DNA from: Methylobacterium bullatum
GTDB lineage: Bacteria > Pseudomonadota > Alphaproteobacteria > Rhizobiales > Beijerinckiaceae
Direction: 5' to 3'
Length of the DNA stretch: 64,000 nucleotides
NCBI GenBank assembly: GCA_902712845.1
Contig: LR743504.1
Coordinates: forward strand, 62,001-126,000
How positions within the stretch are numbered: position 1 is the first letter of the stretch; each line of letters starts with the position of its first letter. The translations under genes were made by a program, and so were the position numbers. The notes beneath the pieces were generated by a model that was not told the origin of the DNA, did no database searches, and saw nothing but the letters and a program-made list of their open reading frames with translations. This document shows, one piece after another, positions 44,933 through 54,018 of the stretch.

Positions 44933-46333
44933 TCAGATGCCGCCGAACACCCAGCGCAGCTTGGACAGGAACCCTCCGCCGGATTTCGCAGCGCGGGTCG
45001 CCTCCGGCTCGTCCTTCTCCGCCGCCGTGGCCTTGTCCGCATGGATCAGCCCGAGGGCCGCCGTATCGGTGGTCTCGCGGTCGATGAGGATGAACCCGCC
45101 GGTGTCGCGGTTCGCCGTGTAGGCATCGATGGCCACGGCGCGGTCCAGGCTCAGGGTCACGTCCGCGATGTCGTTGGCCACGAGGCGGGCGGCCGGAACG
45201 GGATTGCCGCTCTCGGGATCGACCCGCGTATGGATGGTCGTGACAGTGGCGTTTACCGTTACGGTGCCGATCTTGGCCAGCAGCGTGGCGCCGGGCAGGA
45301 GTTCGGTCTCGGCCGCCCAGAAGAGACGGGCGTCGAAACGGTCGCTCACCCGCATCGGCGCATCGGCCGTGACGATCACCGAACCGCGCGAGGCGTCGAT
45401 CTCGTCGGCGAGTACGAGGGTGACGGACTGGCCCTCCACGGCATGCGGGAGGTCGCCATCGGCGGTGAAGATCCGTGCGATGGTGGAGGTCCGGCCCGAA
45501 GGCTCGACGATGATCGCGTCGCCGGGGGCGATGCGGCCGCTGGCGATGAGACCGGAGAACCCGCGGAAATCGGAGTTCGGACGGTTCACCCACTGGACCG
45601 GAAGACGGAACGGAGCGGCCTGCTCCTCGACCCGCACCGGCACTTCTTCGAGGTACTGGAGAAGCGGCGTTCCCGTGTACCAGGGCACGGCGGCACCGGG
45701 CAGGACGACGTTGTCGCCGTTCTTGGCGGAAAGCGGGATGGGCCGGATTTCGGTGAAGCCCAGGGGCGCGGCGAACGCGTCGAACGCCGCCGTGATCTCC
45801 TCGAATTTGGCCTGCGACCAGCCTACCAGATCCATCTTGTTCACGGCGAGGACGACGCGCTTGATCCCGAGCAGCGAGACCAGCAGGGCGTGACGCCGGG
45901 TCTGGCGGGTCAGCCCCTGCCGAGCGTCCACCAGGATCACGGCGACATCGGCCGTGGAGGCACCGGTCGCCATGTTGCGGGTGTACTGCTCGTGGCCGGG
46001 CGTGTCGGCGACGATGAACGAGCGCTTGTCGGTGGAGAAGAAGCGGTAAGCGACATCGATGGTGATGCCCTGCTCTCGCTCGGCCTGAAGACCGTCCACG
46101 AGAAGGGCGAGATCGATCTCGGCGCCCTGGGTGCCGTGCTTGCGCGAATCGCGCTGCAGCGCCGTCACCTGATCGTCGAAGATCTGCTTGGTGTCGTGCA
46201 GGAGGCGGCCGATCAGGGTCGACTTGCCGTCGTCGACGGAGCCGCAGGTAATGAAGCGCAGCACTTCCTTGCTCTGGTGAGCGGCGAGGAAGCTGTCGTA
46301 GCCGAAGGCTTCGGGTGACTGATGGATCGTCAT
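44933..46333 (-). CDS. cysN: Sulfate adenylyltransferase subunit 1
   Basis: A 466-residue GTPase subunit of ATP sulfurylase, an elongation-factor-like GTP-binding protein that drives sulfate activation to APS. It shows GSVDDGKSTLIGRLL, DTPGHEQY and NKMDLVG. No fused APS kinase domain (CysC) is present, consistent with direct APS reduction. It follows cysD with one base between, in the order cysH-cysD-cysN on the minus strand. Start MTIHQSPEAFGYDSF at 46331-46333. Confidence 0.97.
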   Translation of the reverse strand: MTIHQSPEAFGYDSFLAAHQSKEVLRFITCGSVDDGKSTLIGRLLHDTKQIFDDQVTALQRDSRKHGTQGAEIDLALLVDGLQAEREQGITIDVAYRFFSTDKRSFIVADTPGHEQYTRNMATGASTADVAVILVDARQGLTRQTRRHALLVSLLGIKRVVLAVNKMDLVGWSQAKFEEITAAFDAFAAPLGFTEIRPIPLSAKNGDNVVLPGAAVPWYTGTPLLQYLEEVPVRVEEQAAPFRLPVQWVNRPNSDFRGFSGLIASGRIAPGDAIIVEPSGRTSTIARIFTADGDLPHAVEGQSVTLVLADEIDASRGSVIVTADAPMRVSDRFDARLFWAAETELLPGATLLAKIGTVTVNATVTTIHTRVDPESGNPVPAARLVANDIADVTLSLDRAVAIDAYTANRDTGGFILIDRETTDTAALGLIHADKATAAEKDEPEATRAAKSGGGFLSKLRWVFGGI

Positions 46334-46334
46334 C

Positions 46335-47270
46335 TTAGAAATACCCCTCCTGCTTCTTGCGCTCCATGGCGCCCGACCCGTCCTTGTCGATCACGCGGCC
46401 CTGACGCTCGGAGGTCCGGGCGGCCAGGGTCTCGCCGATGATCTCGGGCAGGGTCGCGGCATCGCTCTCGACCGCGCCGGTGAGCGGATAGTCGCCCAGC
46501 GTCCGGAAACGCACGGACAGGTTCTGCGGGGTCTCGCCGGGGTTCAGCGGCAGGCGGTCGTCGTCGACCAGGATCAACTGGCCGTCGCGCTCCACCACGG
46601 GCCGGGGCTTGGCGAAGTAGAGCGGCACGATCGGTATCTGCTCCTGCTCGATGTAGAGCCAGACATCGAGCTCGGTCCAATTCGAGATCGGGAAGACGCG
46701 CAGAGATTCGCCGCGCTTCTTCTTGAGGTTGTAGAGGTGCCAGGGCTCGGCGCGCTGGCGTTTCGGGTCCCAGCGGTGCTGGGCCGTGCGCAGGGAGAAG
46801 ATACGCTCCTTGGCGCGGGACGCCTCCTCGTCGCGCCGCGCGCCGCCGAAGGCCGCGTCGAACTTGTGCTTGTCCAGCGCCTGACGCAGCGCCTGCGTCT
46901 TCATCACGTCGGTATGGACTTCCGAACCGTGGCTGATCGGGCCGATGCCACGGGCCAGGCCCTCCTGATTCGTGTGGACGATCAGGTCGAGGCCGAGTTC
47001 CTTGGCGCGCTGATCGCGAAACGCGATCATCTCCTTGAACTTCCACGTCGTATCGATGTGCATCAGGGGGAACGGCAGACGGCCCGGCGCGAAGGCCTTC
47101 AGCGCCAGATGCAGGAGCACCGACGAATCTTTGCCGATCGAATAGAGCATCACGGGGTTCTCGGTGTCGGCGACCGTCTCCCGCATGATGTGGATGCTCT
47201 CGGCTTCGAGACGCTGCAGGTGAGTCAGGCGCTCGGGCAGCGTGGCGGCCAGGGCGGTGGCGGCGCTCAT
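46335..47270 (-). CDS. cysD: Sulfate adenylyltransferase subunit 2
   Basis: A 311-residue catalytic subunit of ATP sulfurylase that makes APS from ATP and sulfate. The PP-loop is [15 protein letters not shown], and the later motifs [15 protein letters not shown] and [15 protein letters not shown] are typical. The ATG at 47268-47270 overlaps the cysH stop by four bases, so translation is coupled. The next gene is cysN, with one base between. Length and architecture are canonical. Confidence 0.97.
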   Translation of the reverse strand: MSAATALAATLPERLTHLQRLEAESIHIMRETVADTENPVMLYSIGKDSSVLLHLALKAFAPGRLPFPLMHIDTTWKFKEMIAFRDQRAKELGLDLIVHTNQEGLARGIGPISHGSEVHTDVMKTQALRQALDKHKFDAAFGGARRDEEASRAKERIFSLRTAQHRWDPKRQRAEPWHLYNLKKKRGESLRVFPISNWTELDVWLYIEQEQIPIVPLYFAKPRPVVERDGQLILVDDDRLPLNPGETPQNLSVRFRTLGDYPLTGAVESDAATLPEIIGETLAARTSERQGRVIDKDGSGAMERKKQEGYF

Positions 47271-48064
47271 CGGGCAATCTCCAGATTGCTGTTACGGGGT
47301 GTCGGTTCGAATGCGGCGGCTTCCTGGCCCGGCTGAACGTTCGCCTCGGGCTGGTGCACGTGAAGGCCGCATTCCTTCTTGGATTCCTGCTCCCACCACC
47401 AGCGGCCGGCGCGCTCGGATTCACCGATCTTCACGGCGCGGGTGCAAGGGGCGCAGCCGATCGAGGGAAAGCCGCGGTCGTGAAGGACGTTGTAGGGAAT
47501 GTAATTGTCGATGACGAAGCGGTCGACATCGGCGCGGGTCCAATCCGCAAGCGGATTGATCTTGATGAGCCCGCGCGCGTCGTCGGCCTCCGCGAGGGGC
47601 GTGTCCGAACGGTTCGCGGATTGACCCGCCCGCAGACCCGTCAGCCAACCGGCGGCGCCGTCGAGGGCGCGGCTCAGCGGCTCGACCTTGCGGAAGCCGC
47701 AGCAGGCTTGCCGGGCCGCGACCGAATGGCGAAAGCCGTTGATGCCTTCTTCCCGCACGAACGCCTCTTCCGAGACCCGCTCGGGCGCATAGGCCTGGAT
47801 GCGGATGCCGTAGGCCGACTCGGTCTCCGCCCAGACGTCGTAGGTCTCGGGAAAGAGCCGGCCCGTATCGAGGGTGACGATCTCCGTCCGCCCCTTGGCC
47901 ATGGCGAGGGCATGGGTGAGAGCCTGATCCTCGATGCCGAGGCTGGTGGTGAAGACCAGCCTGCCGGGGATCGCGGCCTCGATCGCACGAATGCGCCCCT
48001 TGAGATCGAGGCCGGCCATGGCGGACGCGAGGTCCCGCGCCGTTCGTTCCAGGGAAGTACTCAT
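47267..48064 (-). CDS. cysH: Adenylyl-sulfate (APS) reductase
   Basis: A 265-residue reductase that turns APS (or PAPS) into sulfite using thioredoxin. Cysteine pairs CC at 121-122 ([11 protein letters not shown]) and CAPC at 204-207, which bind the 4Fe-4S cluster, point to the APS-specific assimilatory type and not to the enterobacterial PAPS reductase, which lacks them. The catalytic cysteine is in KKECGLH (Cys232). It is the first gene of cysH-cysD-cysN. A perfect TTGACA with an inverted repeat in the presumed spacer lies about 75 bases upstream. Confidence 0.95.
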   Translation of the reverse strand: MSTSLERTARDLASAMAGLDLKGRIRAIEAAIPGRLVFTTSLGIEDQALTHALAMAKGRTEIVTLDTGRLFPETYDVWAETESAYGIRIQAYAPERVSEEAFVREEGINGFRHSVAARQACCGFRKVEPLSRALDGAAGWLTGLRAGQSANRSDTPLAEADDARGLIKINPLADWTRADVDRFVIDNYIPYNVLHDRGFPSIGCAPCTRAVKIGESERAGRWWWEQESKKECGLHVHQPEANVQPGQEAAAFEPTPRNSNLEIAR

Positions 48065-48119
48065 GTGCGTGTTCCGTACGCCTGCCTTGTCATATGCCCG
48101 CTTGTCTGGCACCTGAAAT

Positions 48120-48143
48120 GTTCGCTATAACGAACGCTGTCAA
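48120..48143 (-). promoter_or_regulatory. Candidate cysH promoter with operator-like inverted repeat
   Basis: On the minus strand TTGACA (plus-strand TGTCAA at 48138-48143) is a perfect -35 element. Immediately downstream GTTCG and CGAAC (48131-48135 and 48120-48124) form an inverted repeat with six bases between, so it would lie in the spacer between -35 and -10. A weak -10 follows. The distance to the cysH ATG is about 60 bases. Confidence 0.5.
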
Positions 48144-48314
48144 GGCATGGCGGGTATCGCGCCGCGGCATTCCCCCGCTGCGGTAAATATGGTTTGCCGC
48201 GGCGAGGACGCCCGATGGGTTGCTCGTCGAGGAATATTCTTCTTAATTTGCTGGTCAACGCCGTGCCCTAGCGCACCACAGCGCCGCTGACCGGAACCGC
48301 AAAGCGAGGTCAAT

Positions 48315-48821
48315 GTGGACTCGATCGATCTCAAGATCCTGGCGCTGCTCCAGAACGACGCCACCCTGTCGATCGCTACGATCGGCGAGAAGGTCGGCCT
48401 GTCGCAGACGCCCTGCTGGAAGCGGATCCAGCGCCTCGAAGCGGATGGTGTGATCGACCGGCGGGTCGCTGTCCTCGATCCGGTCAAGTTGGGTCTCGGC
48501 CTCACCGTCTTCGTCTCGATCGAGACGTCGGATCATTCGCGTGACTGGCTCGAACGCTTCGCCGCCACCGTCTCGGCCATGCCGGAAGTGCTGGAATTCT
48601 ACCGCATGGCGGGCGATGTGGATTACATGCTGCGGGTCGTTGTCGCCGATATGCAGGCTTACGACACCTTTTATAAGCAACTCATCGCGACGTTGCCCCT
48701 GAAGAACGTGACGTCACGATTCGCCATGGAAAAAGTGAAGTCGACGACGGCACTTCCGCTTCCGTCAGCGCCGACGAACGGGCGTTTCGTACCGACGCTC
48801 TCCGTGGTGGCTGGAGAATAA
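48315..48821 (+). CDS. Lrp/AsnC family transcriptional regulator
   Basis: A 168-residue regulator with an N-terminal helix-turn-helix (LDSIDLKIL-like start, then IGEKVGLSQTPCWKRIQRLE) and a C-terminal RAM ligand-binding domain (YRMAGDVDYMLRVVV). The start is GTG at 48315-48317 with GAGG nine bases before it; an out-of-frame ATG overlaps it. It is divergent from cysHDN and upstream of cysJ, so it is the obvious candidate regulator of sulfate assimilation here, responding perhaps to an amino acid such as cysteine. This is inference from location. Confidence 0.9.
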   Translation: MDSIDLKILALLQNDATLSIATIGEKVGLSQTPCWKRIQRLEADGVIDRRVAVLDPVKLGLGLTVFVSIETSDHSRDWLERFAATVSAMPEVLEFYRMAGDVDYMLRVVVADMQAYDTFYKQLIATLPLKNVTSRFAMEKVKSTTALPLPSAPTNGRFVPTLSVVAGE

Positions 48822-48928
48822 AATTCTGTTCTGCGCTGCGATCATAGGCAGCTCCTTCTCTCACGACGCCGTTCTGTAAAACGGACATCCCGTTGACAGG
48901 CGGCCCCGCAGCGCGACATGGCTTAACG

Positions 48929-50698
48929 ATGGCACGACAAGCGATCCTCCCCCGCACCGCCCCGTTCGACGACAGCGAACGCGCGAGCCTCGACGCCGTC
49001 CTCGGGGCGGCGACACCGATTCAGCGCGCCTGGCTCGCGGGCTTCCTCGCCGGTCTCGACGCGGCCGGGGGCCAGCCTGCCGCCCTCCCCGCCGCCCCGC
49101 CCAAGGCCGCCGAGCCGCTGACGATCATCTACGCCAGCGAATCCGGCAATTGCGAAGCCCTGGCGGGTTCCGTCGCCAAGCTCGCCAAGAAGAGCGGCTT
49201 CAAGCCGAAGGTGGTGGATTTCGCCGACCTCGACGTCGCCACGCTGACGGTCTCAAAGAACCTCATCGCCATCGCGGCGACCTGGGGCGAGGGTGAACCT
49301 CCGGCCCGCGCCACCCGCGCCTACAACGAGTTGATGGGCGACGGGGCCCCCCGCCTCGACGGCGTGACCTTCGGCGTTCTGGCGCTGGGGGATACCTCCT
49401 ATGTGGAGTTCTGCGCCATCGGCAAGGCGCTCGACGAGCGATTCGAGGCGCTGGGCGGCAAGCGCGGGGCCGAGCGGGCCGATCTCGATCTCGATTTCGA
49501 CAAGCCCGCCGCCGACTGGATCAAGAACACCCTGAAGGCGCTGGCGCCCGCGCCGAGCGCCGATAACGTCGTCGCGGTGGATTTCGCCGGGCGCGCCGCC
49601 GCCGAGGACGACGATGCCGAGCCGAGCCGCGAGCCGGTGGTGGTGGAGGTGGTGGATCATATCAACCTCAACTCGTCGCTCTCCGACAAGGAAACGATCC
49701 ATCTGGCCCTCGAATTCGAGGACGGCGCTCCGGCCTACGAGCCCGGCGATTCGCTCGAGATCTACCCCGAGAACGATCCGGCCCTCGTCGAGGACATCCT
49801 CAGGGCGACGAACCTCTCCGGCGAAGAGGCCCTGCGCAAGGCCTTGCTGTCCGAGCGCGACATCACCACGCTCTCGGCCACCACCGTGGAGCGGTTCGCC
49901 AAGGCGACGAGCCATGCCGAGGCGCAGAAGCTCATCGACAGCGGCGAGGTGCGCGCCTGGATCGAGGGGCGCCACCTCATCGATCTGATCGAGACCTTTC
50001 CGGCCACCCTTTCGGCGGAGCACCTCAACACCATCACCCGGCCCCTGCCCCCGCGCGCCTATTCCATCGCCTCCTCGCGTAGGGAAGTCGGGGACGAGGT
50101 TCATCTCGTCATCGCCGCCGTGCGCTACGAGACGCATGGGCGGTCACGCTCGGGCGTCACCTCGGTGCAGGTCGCCGACCGGATCAGGAACGGCAGCAAG
50201 CTGCGGGTGAAGCTGAAGCCGAACCGGCATTTCCGCCTGCCGCAGGACCCGGCCACCGACATCATCATGGTCGGCCCCGGCACCGGCGTCGCCCCGTTCC
50301 GCGCCTTCGTGCAGGAACGCCGCGCGATCGAGGCCACCGGCCGCTCGTGGCTGTTCTTCGGTGACCGCAAGTTCACCCACGACTTCCTCTACCAGCTCGA
50401 ATGGCAGGAGGCCCTGGAGGACGGCTCGCTCACGAAGATCGACGTGGCCTTCTCCCGCGACCAGCCCGAGAAGATCTACGTGCAGGACCGTATCCGCCAC
50501 CACGCCAGGGAGTTGGTGGAATGGCTCGACGGCGGCGCCAGCTTCTACGTCTGCGGCGACGCCAACAGGATGGCCAAGGATGTCCGTAACGCGGTCGTCC
50601 ATGCCTATGCCGAGGTCAAATCGCTGAGCGAGGCCGATGCCGAGGCCGCCGTCGCGGCCCTGGAGCGTGCGCATCGCTACCAGCAGGACGTTTACTAG
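48929..50698 (+). CDS. cysJ: Sulfite reductase flavoprotein alpha subunit
   Basis: A 589-residue flavoprotein that moves electrons from NADPH through FAD and FMN to the sulfite reductase hemoprotein. It has a flavodoxin-like FMN domain (TIIYASESGNCEALA), an FAD domain (PRAYSIASSRREV) and an NADPH domain (VGPGTGVAPFRAFVQER, then FYVCGDANRMAKDV), and ends in the typical YQQDVY. The ATG at 48929 is favoured; a TTG at 48893 would add 12 residues. It is followed by cysI after about 160 bases that contain a palindromic element. Confidence 0.95.
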   Translation: MARQAILPRTAPFDDSERASLDAVLGAATPIQRAWLAGFLAGLDAAGGQPAALPAAPPKAAEPLTIIYASESGNCEALAGSVAKLAKKSGFKPKVVDFADLDVATLTVSKNLIAIAATWGEGEPPARATRAYNELMGDGAPRLDGVTFGVLALGDTSYVEFCAIGKALDERFEALGGKRGAERADLDLDFDKPAADWIKNTLKALAPAPSADNVVAVDFAGRAAAEDDDAEPSREPVVVEVVDHINLNSSLSDKETIHLALEFEDGAPAYEPGDSLEIYPENDPALVEDILRATNLSGEEALRKALLSERDITTLSATTVERFAKATSHAEAQKLIDSGEVRAWIEGRHLIDLIETFPATLSAEHLNTITRPLPPRAYSIASSRREVGDEVHLVIAAVRYETHGRSRSGVTSVQVADRIRNGSKLRVKLKPNRHFRLPQDPATDIIMVGPGTGVAPFRAFVQERRAIEATGRSWLFFGDRKFTHDFLYQLEWQEALEDGSLTKIDVAFSRDQPEKIYVQDRIRHHARELVEWLDGGASFYVCGDANRMAKDVRNAVVHAYAEVKSLSEADAEAAVAALERAHRYQQDVY

Positions 50699-50710
50699 GA
50701 CGCGAACACG

Positions 50711-50811
50711 ACCCTCCCCCTCCGCGGGGGAGGAGACGACCTCTCCGGATGGGGCGCTCCCCTCTTCTCGACCCGCTTTGCGGGCCACCCTCTCCCGCAG
50801 AGGGGAGAGGG
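50711..50811. repeat. Nested palindromic intergenic element, family 1, copy C
   Basis: The left arm (ACCCTCCCCCTCCGCGGGGG from 50711) pairs with the right arm at about 50786-50811 (ACCCTCTCCCGCAGAGGGG, then AGAGGG). It is shorter than copies A and B because the CCCTCGCGTGAGCGAGGG hairpin is missing, but the inner CTCTCCGGATGGGG and CCCGCTTTGCGGG parts keep the layout. It lies within the gap between cysJ and cysI, so inside a probable operon. Confidence 0.85.
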
Positions 50812-50859
50812 ACGTGCACCGACGACACCGAGAACACGCGAACGAACCGGAACATCACA

Positions 50860-52653
50860 ATGGACGACCTGACCCCTCCCCGCACCTACGAGACCCCGCC
50901 GACCACGCGTCCCATCGACGAGGCCGAAGCGGCGCGCGAGGCGGGCCTCGCGCATAACGAGCACATCAAGATCGCGAGCGGTTTCCTGCGCGGAACCCTG
51001 GCCGACGGTCTGCTCAAGCACGCCACCGGGGCGATCTCCGAGGATGACGGCCAGCTCGTGAAGTTCCACGGGATGTACCAGCAGGATGACCGCGACCTGC
51101 GACCCGAGCGGACCAAGAAGAAGCTCGACAAGGCCTACAGCTTCATGATCCGCCTGCGCATCGCCGGCGGGGTGGTGACACCGAAGCAGTGGCTCGTCCT
51201 CGACAACATCGCCACCACCTACGCCAACGGCACCCTGCGGGCGACCACGCGCCAGACCTTCCAGTATCACGGCGTCATCAAGTCGAACCTCAAGCGCACG
51301 ATGGCCGCCATCGACGGCGCCTTGCTCGATACCATCGCCGCCTGCGGCGACGTCAACCGCAACGTGATGGCCTCCACGAATCCGGCCCAGTCCGGCGCTC
51401 ACAAGGCCGCCTACGAACTCGGCAAGGAGATCTCCGACAGCCTCCTGCCAAAGACCAATGCCTGGCGCGAGATCTGGCTCGATGGCGAGAAGGTGATCGG
51501 CGGCGAACCGGAATCCGAGCCCGTCTACGGCAGGACCTACCTGCCGCGTAAGTTCAAGATCGTGATCGCCGTACCGCCCTCGAACGAGGTCGACGTCTTC
51601 GCGCACGATCTCGGGTTCATCGCCATCCTCGACAAGAAGAACAAGGTGACGGGCTGGAACGTCACTGTCGGTGGCGGCATGGGCATGACCCATGGCGAGC
51701 CCGATACTTTCCCGCGCACGGCCGACGTGATGCTGTTCTGCAAGCCCGACGAGGCGGTGCGGGTGGCCGAGGCGGTGATGACCGTCCAGCGCGACTGGGG
51801 CAACCGCAAGAACCGCAAGAACGCCCGGCTCAAGTATACGATCGAGCGGTACGGCCTCGCCGCCTTCCGCGCCGAGGTGGAGAAGCGCGTCGGTGTGAAA
51901 CTGGCCGATCCCAAACCCTTCGCCTTCACCGGGAACGGCGACCGCTATGGCTGGACCGAGGGCGACAATGGCCGCCATCACTTGACCCTCTATGTCCCGT
52001 CCGGCCGCATCAAGGATGTGGAGGGCGACGGCCCGAAGCTCCTGACCGGCCTTCGCCGGATCGCGGAGATCCACGAGGGCGATTTCCGGCTCACCGGCAA
52101 TCAGAACGTCATCATCGCTAACGTGCCGGCCGAGAAGCGTGCGGAGATCGAGGCGCTGGTGGACGAATACGGCATGCAGAAGGGAGCGGGCGCCTTGCGC
52201 CGTAACTCCATCGCCTGCGTCGCCCTACCCACCTGCGGCCTGGCTCTGGCGGAAAGCGAGCGCTACCTGCCGGACCTGATGACGGAACTGGAGGAGAGCC
52301 TCGCCTCGCACGGGCTGCAGGACGACGAGATCACGATCCGCATGACGGGCTGCCCCAATGGCTGCGCCCGTCCCTTCATCGCCGAGATCGGCTTCGTCGG
52401 TCGCGGCCCGGAGCGCTATCACCTCTATCTCGGTGCGGCCTTCGACGGCTCACGCCTCGGCAAGCTCTATGCCGAAGACGTGACCGCCTCGGAGATCAGG
52501 ACGATCCTCGATCCGCTCTTCGGCGCCTACGCTCAGGGTAAGAATCCAGGTGAACGGTTCGGCGACTTCCTGATCCGCGCCGGCTACGTAGCGAGAACCT
52601 TCAACGGGCCGGATTTCCACACGAATATCGGCGCCCTGAAGGGCGTCGCCTGA
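50860..52653 (+). CDS. cysI: Sulfite reductase hemoprotein beta subunit
   Basis: A 597-residue siroheme and 4Fe-4S protein that reduces sulfite to sulfide with six electrons. The metal-binding motifs at the C-terminal part are intact: CVALPTCGLALAE and MTGCPNGCARPF, whose four cysteines hold the cluster and bridge to siroheme. Two duplicated half-domains are visible (TTRQTFQYHGV and GDFRLTGNQNVII). The ATG at 50860 begins MDDLTPPRTYE; longer frames run back into the palindromic element. A near-perfect 40-base palindrome lies just after the stop. Confidence 0.96.
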   Translation: MDDLTPPRTYETPPTTRPIDEAEAAREAGLAHNEHIKIASGFLRGTLADGLLKHATGAISEDDGQLVKFHGMYQQDDRDLRPERTKKKLDKAYSFMIRLRIAGGVVTPKQWLVLDNIATTYANGTLRATTRQTFQYHGVIKSNLKRTMAAIDGALLDTIAACGDVNRNVMASTNPAQSGAHKAAYELGKEISDSLLPKTNAWREIWLDGEKVIGGEPESEPVYGRTYLPRKFKIVIAVPPSNEVDVFAHDLGFIAILDKKNKVTGWNVTVGGGMGMTHGEPDTFPRTADVMLFCKPDEAVRVAEAVMTVQRDWGNRKNRKNARLKYTIERYGLAAFRAEVEKRVGVKLADPKPFAFTGNGDRYGWTEGDNGRHHLTLYVPSGRIKDVEGDGPKLLTGLRRIAEIHEGDFRLTGNQNVIIANVPAEKRAEIEALVDEYGMQKGAGALRRNSIACVALPTCGLALAESERYLPDLMTELEESLASHGLQDDEITIRMTGCPNGCARPFIAEIGFVGRGPERYHLYLGAAFDGSRLGKLYAEDVTASEIRTILDPLFGAYAQGKNPGERFGDFLIRAGYVARTFNGPDFHTNIGALKGVA

Positions 52654-52661
52654 ACCTCGTC

Positions 52662-52701
52662 GACACGTGCACTGCTGCATCGATGCTGCAGTGCACGTGT
52701 C
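52662..52701. terminator. 40-base near-perfect palindrome after cysI
   Basis: From 52662 to 52701, 19 of 20 base pairs are complementary about the centre ATCGAT at 52679-52684. The only mismatch is T at 52676 against T at 52687. The two arms start GACACGTGCACTGC and end GCAGTGCACGTGTC. It begins eight bases after the cysI stop. As RNA it would form a long stem with almost no loop; no T run follows. It is probably a transcript end for cysJI, but a protein-binding site is possible. Confidence 0.65.
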
Positions 52702-52805
52702 CCGGATCGTGTGGTCAAGCTTAGGCAAGGCACGAATATAAGTCCGGCATCGCTGAACTCTGGCGCGGCTTCGCGGTTGATGCTGCAAAGCGACCGGAGG
52801 CGACG

Positions 52806-53003
52806 ATGGCCAAGCACGAAATCCTCAGTTTCTTCGAGCATCGACGCGACGGCGCCTGGATCTGCGTGAAGCCGTTCACCCTGACGACGAAGCAGAGCAG
52901 TGTCGATATCCGGCAGGGCATGCGGTTCGATTACGGCAAACGCGTCGGCGGCGTCGATCTCGCGGAGTATCTGGAACAGCTCGGTTCACAGTTCGGCTCG
53001 TGA
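52806..53003 (+). CDS. Small protein of unknown function
   Basis: A 65-residue soluble protein beginning MAKHEILSFFEHRRDGAWICVKPF and containing a short beta-rich middle (TLTTKQSSVDIRQGMRFDYG). GGAGG lies just before the ATG (about 52797-52801), which strongly supports the start. I do not recognise the family, but similar short proteins appear in Methylobacterium-like genomes. It stands between the cysI palindrome and a TetR gene. Confidence 0.65.
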   Translation: MAKHEILSFFEHRRDGAWICVKPFTLTTKQSSVDIRQGMRFDYGKRVGGVDLAEYLEQLGSQFGS

Positions 53004-53339
53004 GTCGTCGTCGGCACAGCTGAATCGCCGGCAGCTTTTCCCCGGCTCCGGCTATAGGCTCGCTGCCGACTCCCGATATCGACTGAAGTCACATGTCGCC
53101 CGGCCAGGATCGTCGCGTCGCGTTCGATAGCCAAAATGATGGCTGCACAATCCATCGTCCGGCGCTGTCTTGTGAAACCCCGGCTCTATCTCGTACGTCC
53201 GCCCAAAAATTCGGATCGGCTGTGATGCCGATATCGGCGTGCGGATTTCATTCCCGTGGCGTTCATCCGTCCTATGCGACGGCGGCAGCCCCATTGCCGT
53301 GTCTTTGACGGCCGGGAGCAGGAGACCTAGGGTCGTTCC
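53004..53339. other. Gene-free region upstream of the TetR gene
   Basis: About 336 bases without a convincing gene. It contains two related palindromic cores, CCCGATATCGAC near 53072-53083 and GCCGATATCGGC at 53227-53238, the second a perfect 12-base palindrome. These are candidate operators for the TetR regulator, which begins about 100 bases after the second. Confidence 0.5.
53227..53238. promoter_or_regulatory. Candidate TetR operator
   Basis: GCCGATATCGGC is a perfect 12-base palindrome 101 bases upstream of the TetR-type start. A partial copy, CCGATATCG, lies at about 53073-53081. The assignment to the neighbouring regulator is inference. Confidence 0.4.
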
Positions 53340-54008
53340 ATGACAATCACCGTCGATCCGTTGCAGGCGGGCTTGGAAGCCGCCGCACCTACGACCCGAT
53401 GCAGGATTTTGGCGGCGGCGGAGAGGTTCTTTCGCGAGATCGGCTACCAGAAGACGACCGTCGCCGATATCGCCAAGACGCTCGGGATGAGTCCGGCCAA
53501 TGTCTACCGGTTCTTCGACTCGAAGAAGGCGATCAACGAGGCGGTGGTCGAGCGTGTGACCCGCGAGGTCGAGGCGTTGATCGCCGGCATTGCCGTCGCT
53601 CCCGGCCTCAGTGCCGACCAGCGGGTCGCCGAGATCATCCGAGAACTCCACCGCGACTGTATCGAGCGCTGCAAGGATAATCCCCGCATCCACGAGATGG
53701 TGGAAGCCGCCATGTCGGAGAGCTGGGGGGTGTGCCGGCACCATATCGACCGGATCGGCGCGGCATTGGAACGGGTGGTGACGGACGGTGTCCGCAGTGG
53801 CGAGTTCCAGGTCGAGGATCCAGCGACCACCGCCGCGTGCTTGCACGTGGCGATCACGCGCTACTGCCACCCCGTCCTGGTGAGCCAGTACCCCAATGCG
53901 CCGGCGCCACCCATCGATGCGATGATCGCCTTCCTGTTGCGGGCGCTCCACGAACCCGTCGGGAACACCACCCCGGTCAAGGCCAGGGAATCGGCCGAGC
54001 CGCTTTAG
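53340..54008 (+). CDS. TetR family transcriptional regulator
   Basis: A 222-residue regulator with an N-terminal TetR helix-turn-helix (RCRILAAAERFFREIGYQKT, then TVADIAKTLGMSPANVYRFF) and a ligand-binding helical C-terminal domain of a type with TetR_C_7-like features. The ligand is unknown. It is convergent with pyrF (11-base gap), so its targets are not obvious; autoregulation through the palindromes upstream is likely. A GGAG lies about eight bases before the ATG at 53340. Confidence 0.92.
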   Translation: MTITVDPLQAGLEAAAPTTRCRILAAAERFFREIGYQKTTVADIAKTLGMSPANVYRFFDSKKAINEAVVERVTREVEALIAGIAVAPGLSADQRVAEIIRELHRDCIERCKDNPRIHEMVEAAMSESWGVCRHHIDRIGAALERVVTDGVRSGEFQVEDPATTAACLHVAITRYCHPVLVSQYPNAPAPPIDAMIAFLLRALHEPVGNTTPVKARESAEPL

Positions 54009-54018
54009 CGCGCCGAGA

